A DNA stretch of 64,000 nucleotides from Nonomuraea solani (GTDB taxonomy: Bacteria; Actinomycetota; Actinomycetes; Streptosporangiales; Streptosporangiaceae): assembly GCF_900108335.1 (NCBI RefSeq), contig NZ_FNVT01000017.1:186001-250000 (forward strand). The letters run 5' to 3'. A program made the translations under genes and the position numbers. The notes beneath the pieces are model-generated. The model did not search any database. It worked only from the letters and a program-made list of their open reading frames with translations, and was not told the DNA's origin. The stretch's first letter is position 1; every line of letters begins with the position of its first letter. Below are positions 58,753 to 64,000 of this stretch, one piece after another.

Positions 58753-59513
58753 CCGCTCCGGAGAGCGAACCGGCCATCAAGCCCTCCCCAACGCCGTCCA
58801 TGCATGACGAGGAGGCCCTCGCGCTGCTGCGCGACGGCACCGTGGAGGTCGCCGGCCGCCTCGTCGAGGCGACCAACATGACGCTCTACTGCTCGGTCAA
58901 GCTCGGCTCGCGCTCGGCCGCCTGCGTCTACAAGCCCGTACGCGGCGAGCGCCCCCTGTGGGACTTCCCCGACGGCACCCTCGCCGCCCGCGAGGTGGCC
59001 GCGTTCGAGGTGTCGCAGGCGACCGGCTGGCGCATCGTGCCGCCCACGGTCTACCGCGACGGGCCCTTCGGCCCCGGCATGTGCCAGCTCTGGATCGACA
59101 CCGAGCGCGAGATCGACCTCATGCGGCTGGTCAAGAGCCGCAACCCGGTCGTGCGCCGGATGGCGGTGTTCGACGCGGTGGTCAACAACGCCGACCGCAA
59201 GGGCGGTCACCTGCTGCCGCTGCCCACCGGGCACGTCTATGGAGTCGATCACGGCGTCTGCTTCTCCGCCGAAGACAAGCTCCGCACGGTCCTGTGGCAG
59301 TGGCGCGGCAAGCCGCTGGCCCGCGAGGCGGTGGCGGTGCTGGCCAAGCTGGAGCGCGACCTGGAGTCCGGCTCGCTGGGGCGCCGGTTGCGCGAGCTGC
59401 TCACGCAGGCCGAGGTGGAGGCCACCTGGCAGCGGGTCAGGCGGCTGCTGGACACCGGGGTGCATCCGTACCCGTCAGAGGGCTGGCCCGCCATACCCTG
59501 GCCCCCCATCTGA
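58749..59513 (+). CDS. SCO1664-family protein (PI3/4-kinase-like)
   Basis: A 254-residue protein of the family typified by SCO1664, distantly related to phosphatidylinositol kinases. Kinase-like features are the Lys in ACVYKPVRGERPLWDF, the loop DAVVNNADRKGGHLL (Asn-Asn-Ala-Asp-Arg-Lys) and GVDHGVCF as the metal-binding step. Phosphotransfer is inferred, and the substrate is unknown. It overlaps DUF3090 by ATGA, so the two act together. Confidence 0.9.
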   Translation: MTAPESEPAIKPSPTPSMHDEEALALLRDGTVEVAGRLVEATNMTLYCSVKLGSRSAACVYKPVRGERPLWDFPDGTLAAREVAAFEVSQATGWRIVPPTVYRDGPFGPGMCQLWIDTEREIDLMRLVKSRNPVVRRMAVFDAVVNNADRKGGHLLPLPTGHVYGVDHGVCFSAEDKLRTVLWQWRGKPLAREAVAVLAKLERDLESGSLGRRLRELLTQAEVEATWQRVRRLLDTGVHPYPSEGWPAIPWPPI

Positions 59514-59533
59514 AATACCCCAAACCCGTTTAA

Positions 59534-59539
59534 TACCCT
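59534..59539 (+). promoter_or_regulatory. Leaderless -10 box of the NRDE-family gene
   Basis: TACCCT lies 6 nt before the ATG at 59546, with no ribosome-binding site. Confidence 0.45.
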
Positions 59540-59545
59540 TTGCCC

Positions 59546-60196
59546 ATGTGCACGCTCATCGTGAGAACAGGGCGGCCGCTGACCCTCATGGGCGTGCGGG
59601 ACGAGTTCGAAGACCGGCCCTGGGAAGGGCCGGGGGAGCACTGGCCGGAATATCCGGGCGTGATCGGCGGGCGTGACCTGAAGGCCGGCGGCACCTGGCT
59701 GGCCGTCAACCCGGCGGCCCGCCGCGCCGCGGCGCTGCTCAACGGCCACGGCCGGGAGGCCGCGCAGGCGACCAGGATCTCGCGGGGAGACCTGGCGCTG
59801 CGGGCGGCGTACACCGGCGAGCTGCCCGCGGGCGACCTGTCCCGCTACGACCCCTTTCACCTCGTGCTCGCCGGCCTGGCCGGGATCCGGCTGCTGAGCT
59901 GGGACGGCGACCGCGCTGCCGTCTCCGCTCTGCCCGAGGGCACCAGCATGGTCGTCAACACGGGCCTGGACCCGGAGAGCGAGCGGGTGGTGGCGTACCT
60001 GCCCCGGTTCGCGGGCGCCACCGCATGGCGGGAACTGATCAAGGCGGAGCCGTCCTCCGACCGGAGCGCGCTGATCATCCGCCACGAGGCTCCGGACGGC
60101 CGGATCTTCGCCTCCCTGTCGGTGATGGAGGTCACGATCGCGCCGGACGATGTGACGTACGACTTCATCGACCTGACCGCTGATCGGGACGGATAG
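59546..60196 (+). CDS. NRDE-family protein
   Basis: A 216-residue protein that begins MCTLIV. Cys2 would become the N-terminal residue after Met removal, which fits the Ntn-hydrolase-like NRDE (TANGO2) family; the NRDE motif itself is changed to VRDEF, followed by GGRDLKAGGTWLAVN. The function is unknown. ATG at 59546 is preferred to a TTG two codons upstream, since Cys2 must be exposed. Confidence 0.82.
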   Translation: MCTLIVRTGRPLTLMGVRDEFEDRPWEGPGEHWPEYPGVIGGRDLKAGGTWLAVNPAARRAAALLNGHGREAAQATRISRGDLALRAAYTGELPAGDLSRYDPFHLVLAGLAGIRLLSWDGDRAAVSALPEGTSMVVNTGLDPESERVVAYLPRFAGATAWRELIKAEPSSDRSALIIRHEAPDGRIFASLSVMEVTIAPDDVTYDFIDLTADRDG

Positions 60197-60199
60197 GCT
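60194..60199 (+). promoter_or_regulatory. Leaderless -10 box of mshC, overlapping a stop codon
   Basis: TAGGCT includes the TAG stop of the NRDE-family gene; a 7-nt spacer leads to the ATG at 60207. Confidence 0.5.
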
Positions 60200-60206
60200 C
60201 AAAGAC

Positions 60207-61430
60207 ATGAGATCGTGGTCTGCCCAGAACATTCCCCAGCTCCCAGGTGAGAGCATTCCGCTGAGTCTCTACGACACCTCGGCCCGGCAGGTCCGGCAGA
60301 CCGATCCGGGGCCCACGGCCAGGATGTACGTCTGCGGCATCACCCCCTACGACGCCACCCATCTCGGCCACGCCAACACCTACCACGCCTTCGACCTGGT
60401 CGGCCGGATGTGGCGGGACGCGGGCCACGAGGTCCACTACACCCAGAACGCCACCGACGTGGACGACCCGCTCCTGGAGCGCGCGGCCCAGACCGGCGTC
60501 GACTGGCAGGACCTGGCCGAGCGCGAGATCGAGCTGTTCCGCGGCGACATGGAGGCCCTGCGGATCCTGCCGCCGCGCGAATACGTCGGCGTCACCGAGG
60601 TCGTCGGGCAGGTGGCCGGCCTGATCGCCCGGCTGTCGGCCAAGGGCGTCACCTACGAGCTCGGCGGCGACGTCTACTTCAGCGTGGCCGACGCGCCCAA
60701 GTTCGGGCAGGTGTCCGGCTACCCCGAGCAGGAGATGCTGGCCCTGTTCGCCGAGCGCGGCGGCGACCCCGACCGGCCCGGCAAGCGGCACCCGCTCGAC
60801 TGGCTGCTGTGGCGGGCCGAGCGGCCCGGCGAGCCCGCGTGGGACTCACCGCTGGGCCGCGGCCGTCCCGGCTGGCACATCGAGTGCACCGCGATCGCGC
60901 TCGACCACCTGGGCCCCGGCTACGACGTCGCGGGCGGCGGCTCCGACCTGATCTTCCCGCACCACGAGTGCGGCGCCTCCGAAGGGCACGCCGCGACGGG
61001 CGAGTGGCCGTTCGCCAAGTTCTACACGCACGCCGGGATGGTGGCGCTCGGCGGCGAGAAGATGTCGAAGTCCAAGGGCAACCTGGTCTTCGTCCACAAG
61101 CTGCGCCTGGAGCACGACCCGATGGCGGTCCGGCTGGTGCTGCTGGCCCATCACTACCGGGCCGACTGGGAATACGTCCCCGCCATGATGGCCACGGCCG
61201 AGCGCCGCCTGGCCCGCTGGCGTTCCGCCGTGGCGCTCGCCTCGGGCCCGCGCGCCGAGGAGCTGCTGGCCACGGTGCGCGCCCGCCTGGCCGACGACCT
61301 CGACTCACCGGCCGCGCTGGCCGCGATCGACGCCTGGGCCGACGAGGCCCTGCCGGACGGTGGCCCCGACTCCTCGTCCCCGGCTCTCGTCCGCGACCTC
61401 GCCGACGCCCTCCTGGGCGTGTCCCTGTAG
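60207..61430 (+). CDS. mshC: Cysteine--GlcN-Ins ligase MshC (mycothiol)
   Basis: A 407-residue class I aminoacyl-tRNA-synthetase-like ligase. HIGH-type motif: TPYDATHLGHANTYHAFD (HLGH); zinc and cysteine-binding residues in YVCGITPYD, HIECTA and HHECGASE; and the KMSKS loop EKMSKSKGN. It joins cysteine to GlcN-inositol with ATP to make the precursor of mycothiol. The N terminus (RSWSAQNIPQLPGESIPLSLYD) is typical of MshC and not of cysteinyl-tRNA synthetase. It also shows that the organism uses mycothiol. Confidence 0.95.
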   Translation: MRSWSAQNIPQLPGESIPLSLYDTSARQVRQTDPGPTARMYVCGITPYDATHLGHANTYHAFDLVGRMWRDAGHEVHYTQNATDVDDPLLERAAQTGVDWQDLAEREIELFRGDMEALRILPPREYVGVTEVVGQVAGLIARLSAKGVTYELGGDVYFSVADAPKFGQVSGYPEQEMLALFAERGGDPDRPGKRHPLDWLLWRAERPGEPAWDSPLGRGRPGWHIECTAIALDHLGPGYDVAGGGSDLIFPHHECGASEGHAATGEWPFAKFYTHAGMVALGGEKMSKSKGNLVFVHKLRLEHDPMAVRLVLLAHHYRADWEYVPAMMATAERRLARWRSAVALASGPRAEELLATVRARLADDLDSPAALAAIDAWADEALPDGGPDSSSPALVRDLADALLGVSL

Positions 61431-61434
61431 CGAA

Positions 61435-61466
61435 GCGGCCGCCCGTTCCCAGGCGGCCGCTTTTTT
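61435..61466 (+). terminator. Intrinsic terminator of mshC
   Basis: 9-bp arms (61435-61443 and 61452-61460), 8-nt loop, then six T residues (61461-61466). It is a standard Rho-independent terminator and the clearest in the window on the plus strand. Confidence 0.9.
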
Positions 61467-61487
61467 GTTACCCTGATAATCAGTAAC
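61467..61487. promoter_or_regulatory. GTTACCCTGATAATCAGTAAC palindrome-like operator
   Basis: The core CTGAT-A-ATCAG is a perfect palindrome, flanked by GTTA and TAAC. It lies 23 bp before the epimerase ATG and looks like a TetR-type operator, but no TetR gene is in the window. Confidence 0.5.
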
Positions 61488-61509
61488 ACTGACGATCTAT
61501 GGGACTGAC

Positions 61510-62424
61510 ATGATTCTGATCACCGGTGGCCTCGGATTCATCGGCACGCACACCACCCGCGCGCTGCTCGACCTGGGGGAGTCCTGCGTGCTCGTCCAGC
61601 GCCGCCAGGGCGCCTCCGCCGACGAGCGCGTCGTCGTCGAACAGGCCGACCTCACCGACGAACGGGCCCTCCTCTCCATCGGGGAACGCCACAAGATCAC
61701 CGGCATCGTGCACCTCGCCGGTTCGATGCCGTGGCCGCCCGGCGGGCACGAGCCCGCCGAAGGCGCGGAGAGGGCGCTCAAGAGCCTGTTCAACGTGTTC
61801 AGGGCCGCCCAGGAGTGGCAGGTGAGCCGGGTCGGGCTGGCCAGTACGATCGGCGTGTACCTCGGTGCCTCCGGTGAGAGCCCTTTCGCCGAGGACGTTC
61901 CGCTGCCGATGACCGTCGCCCACCCGATCCCCGGCTTCAAGAAGATCGGCGAGCTGATCACCGACCACCTGGCCGGCGCCATGGGCATCGACGCCGTCAC
62001 CTACCGCATTGGCGCCATCTGGGGGCCCGGCGGCCACACCCCGTCGCCGTTCTTCGGCGCGCCCCAGCTCGTGCACGCCGCCGCCCACGGCACTGATCAC
62101 GGCGATCTGCGGGCGGGCGACGGCATGGACCTGCTCTACGCCAGGGACTGCGGCCGGGCCATCGCCCTGCTGCAACTGGCGGAGCGGCTGCGGCACCGTA
62201 CGTACAACGTGGCCTCCGGGCGGCGGACGACCAACGGAGAGGTCGCCGCCGCGATCGCGAAACTCGTCCCCGGCGCCCGCCCCCACCTGACGGAGAGCCC
62301 CGAGACCGGCCTCTGGCTCGACGTCACCCGCCTGCGCGAGGACACCGGCTTCGAGCCGGAGTACGACACCGGGCGCGGGGCCGCCGACTACCTCGCCTGG
62401 CTCGGCGCCGGCAACCCCAGGTGA
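61510..62424 (+). CDS. NAD-dependent epimerase/dehydratase family protein
   Basis: A 304-residue extended short-chain dehydrogenase. It has the cofactor motif ITGGLGFIGTHTTRALL, IVHLAGSMPWP, and SRVGLASTIGVYLG, but the usual Tyr-x-x-x-Lys is not clear (HPIPGFKKIGE is in its place), so classical epimerase chemistry is uncertain. MSDGDG-like GDGMDLLYARDCGRAI is typical of the family. ATG at 61510 follows GGGAC. Separated from mshC by a terminator, it should have its own promoter. Confidence 0.82.
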   Translation: MILITGGLGFIGTHTTRALLDLGESCVLVQRRQGASADERVVVEQADLTDERALLSIGERHKITGIVHLAGSMPWPPGGHEPAEGAERALKSLFNVFRAAQEWQVSRVGLASTIGVYLGASGESPFAEDVPLPMTVAHPIPGFKKIGELITDHLAGAMGIDAVTYRIGAIWGPGGHTPSPFFGAPQLVHAAAHGTDHGDLRAGDGMDLLYARDCGRAIALLQLAERLRHRTYNVASGRRTTNGEVAAAIAKLVPGARPHLTESPETGLWLDVTRLREDTGFEPEYDTGRGAADYLAWLGAGNPR

Positions 62425-62427
62425 GCC

Positions 62428-63384
62428 TCAGACTCTCGCCAGTTGCTCGATCAAGCCCAGCTCGGCGGAGAACCACTCGATCGTCCGCCTGAGCCCCTCC
62501 TTGGCGGGCACCTCCGATGACCAGCCGAGCCGCTCGGCCGCCAGCGACGTGTCCGGCCTCCTGACCTTGGGATCGTCGGCCGGACGGTCGATGTACCTGA
62601 TCTCCGACGACGACCCGGCCAGGTCCCTGACCAGGGTGGCCAGCTCGATCATGGTCAGCTCGTCGGGATTGCCGATGTTGACGGGCCCGGCGAAGTCGCT
62701 GCGGGCCATGGCCAGGATGCCCGTCACGGTGTCGTCCACGTAGCAGATCGACCGCGTCTGCGAGCCGTCGCCGGTGATCGTGATCGGCTCGCCGGTCAGC
62801 GCCTGCCGGATGAACGTCGGGATCGCCCGCCCGTCGAACGGGCGCATGCGCGGGCCATAGGTGTTGAAGATGCGCACGATCCCGGTGTCGGTGGCCCGCG
62901 ACTGGCGGTAGGCCGTGGTCAGCGACTCGGCGAAGCGTTTGGCCTCGTCGTAGACGCTGCGCGGGCCGACCGGGTTCACGTTCCCCCAGTACGTCTCGCG
63001 CTGCGGGTGCTCCAGCGGGTCGCCGTACACCTCGCTGGTCGAGGCCAGGATGAACCGGGCGCCCTTCTCCCTGGCCAGCCCCAGCGCGTGCAGGGTGCCC
63101 ACGCTGCCCACCCGCAGGGTCTCGATCGGATAGCGCAGGTAGTCGGCCGGCGAGGCGGCCGAGGCGAAGTGCAGCACGAGGTCCAGTCGGTCCGGCACGT
63201 GCACGTACCCGGTCAGGTCGCACTCGATGAGCCGGAACTCGGGCCGGACGAGCAGATGCTCGACGTTGCGCGGCCCGCCGGTGAGGAAGCTGTCCATGCA
63301 GACGACGTCCGCCCCCTCCTCCAGCAGCCGCTCGCACAGATAGGAGCCGAGGAACCCGGCGCCCCCGGTGACCAGAGCCCTCAT
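62428..63384 (-). CDS. UDP-glucuronate decarboxylase-like epimerase (UXS-like)
   Basis: A 318-residue extended SDR enzyme: VTGGAGFLGSYLCERLLEEG, DLVLHFASAASPADYLRYPIETL (a strong UXS-type block), STSEVYGDPLEHPQ, then YDEAKRFAES (Tyr-x-x-x-Lys catalytic pair) and RIFNTYGPRMRPFDGRAIP. UXS converts UDP-glucuronate to UDP-xylose; some relatives act on dTDP- or GDP-sugars. The ATG overlaps the stop of the GT9 gene upstream (ATGA), so the sugar-nucleotide is probably used by that neighbour or others to the right. It converges on the epimerase gene with 3 bp between stops. Confidence 0.88.
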   Translation of the reverse strand: MRALVTGGAGFLGSYLCERLLEEGADVVCMDSFLTGGPRNVEHLLVRPEFRLIECDLTGYVHVPDRLDLVLHFASAASPADYLRYPIETLRVGSVGTLHALGLAREKGARFILASTSEVYGDPLEHPQRETYWGNVNPVGPRSVYDEAKRFAESLTTAYRQSRATDTGIVRIFNTYGPRMRPFDGRAIPTFIRQALTGEPITITGDGSQTRSICYVDDTVTGILAMARSDFAGPVNIGNPDELTMIELATLVRDLAGSSSEIRYIDRPADDPKVRRPDTSLAAERLGWSSEVPAKEGLRRTIEWFSAELGLIEQLARV

Positions 63385-64000
63385 GACGTGACCTCCATGA
63401 CTGCGTCGACGACTTCGGAAACCTCGATCTTCAGCAGGCCGGGGTCGACCCGCTCCCCATGCGGATCCCCGTTGCGCCCGGCCCACAGCGCCACGTGGCG
63501 CCAGCCCGGCGGCGGCCCCCACAACGCGGGGGAGACCGGCCCGAACAGCACCACCGACGGCACGCAGAACGCCGTCGCCAGATGCGCCACGCCGGTGTCG
63601 CCGCAGATCACCAGCCGCGACCTGCTGACCAGGTCGATCAGGTCGGCCAGGCAGGTCCGCCCGGCCAGCATCCGCCCCGGCGGCAGGCCCGCCAGTTCGG
63701 CGACCTCGCGGGCCAGCGGCACCTCCTGCTCGGTGCCCGTGATGACCACGTCGTCGAGCTGGGCGGCCACCTGGGCGAAGCGCTCAGGCGGCCAGCGGCG
63801 GGCCGGGTGGGCGGCGCCCGGATGCAGGATCACCGGCCCCGTCCTGTCGGAGGTGCCGAGTGTCAGGTCGGTGGGGTCGGCGGGCACGCCGTGCCATTCC
63901 AGCAGGTCGCACCAGCGCCGTACCTCGTGGACGTCGTCCGGCCACGGCGGGCCGGTGCCGAAGCTGATCAGCCGCCCGGGATCGGTACGCCGCAGCGCCT
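63381..64000 (-). CDS. GT9-family glycosyltransferase, 3' part
   Basis: The gene runs off the right edge; about 205 C-terminal residues are visible. They hold the family block VILHPGAAHPARRWPPERFAQVA, a nucleotide-sugar step VICGDTGVAHLATAFCVPSVVLFGPVSPALWGPP, and an ending close to other ADP-heptose-transferase-like (GT9) proteins. In actinomycetes such enzymes occur in polysaccharide or glycolipid clusters. Donor and acceptor are unknown. It is coupled to the UXS-like gene downstream. Confidence 0.88.
   Translation of the reverse strand, partial: ALRRTDPGRLISFGTGPPWPDDVHEVRRWCDLLEWHGVPADPTDLTLGTSDRTGPVILHPGAAHPARRWPPERFAQVAAQLDDVVITGTEQEVPLAREVAELAGLPPGRMLAGRTCLADLIDLVSRSRLVICGDTGVAHLATAFCVPSVVLFGPVSPALWGPPPGWRHVALWAGRNGDPHGERVDPGLLKIEVSEVVDAVMEVTS

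Overview
The window is high-GC actinomycete chromosome. A mycothiol cysteine ligase gene (mshC) beside the actinobacterial DUF3090/SCO1664 pair, a mabA/inhA-type fatty-acid pair, many leaderless promoters (a TAnnnT -10 box 6-8 nt before the start codon) and a 6C-type small RNA all fit. A filamentous Streptosporangiales- or Streptomyces-like organism is likely. The genus is not fixed by the sequence. No tRNA, rRNA, insertion sequence or CRISPR array was found.

Region 1 (1-4.7 kb): the 3' end of a sugar phosphate isomerase, a CPA1 Na+/H+ antiporter, a degenerate 20-21 bp tandem repeat, and a membrane Ser/Thr kinase with a Gly/Pro-rich linker and an outer beta-propeller.

Region 2 (4.7-26 kb) is the most interesting part: a compact nonribosomal peptide cluster. 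A phytanoyl-CoA-dioxygenase-like enzyme and a small coupled protein face an AraC regulator. A leftward unit encodes NRPS-1 (A-PCP-C-A-C*-PCP), NRPS-2 (C-A-PCP-TE fused to an MFS exporter) and an MbtH protein. A divergent rightward unit, every gene overlapping the next by 4 bp, encodes a free carrier protein, two glycosyltransferases, E1-alpha, E1-beta and E2 of a 2-oxoacid-dehydrogenase-like complex, and a free condensation domain. The divergent promoter region carries two LacI/CebR-type 14-bp palindromes. A reasonable model is that the E1/E2 set builds an acyl (perhaps glycolyl) unit on the free carrier, the free C domain passes it to a Gly-Gly-acidic peptide line, and the product is glycosylated and exported. 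The thioesterase nucleophile is Cys, and the second C domain has lost its catalytic His.

Region 3 (26-47 kb) is a mosaic of single genes: a Tat-exported phosphoesterase-LamG protein, a lytic transglycosylase, a VOC protein, a BRCT-propeller protein, a GH15 enzyme, a YczE/MocR pair, TRIC and POT transporters, an acyl-CoA ligase, two secreted proteins sharing one domain type, a MerR/oxidoreductase/MFS locus whose MFS gene has an in-frame stop, and an NmrA-like/HxlR pair.

Region 4 (47-64 kb) is mostly conserved core: moaA, DUF6457, a 6C-like RNA, DUF3099, dodecin, a repeat-bearing gene-free stretch of about 775 bp, a low-molecular-weight phosphatase, tldE/tldD, fabG-inhA, a membrane-anchored secreted protein, an aldo/keto reductase, the phosphomutase-DUF3090-SCO1664-NRDE-mshC cluster, and sugar-nucleotide/glycosyltransferase genes running off the right edge.
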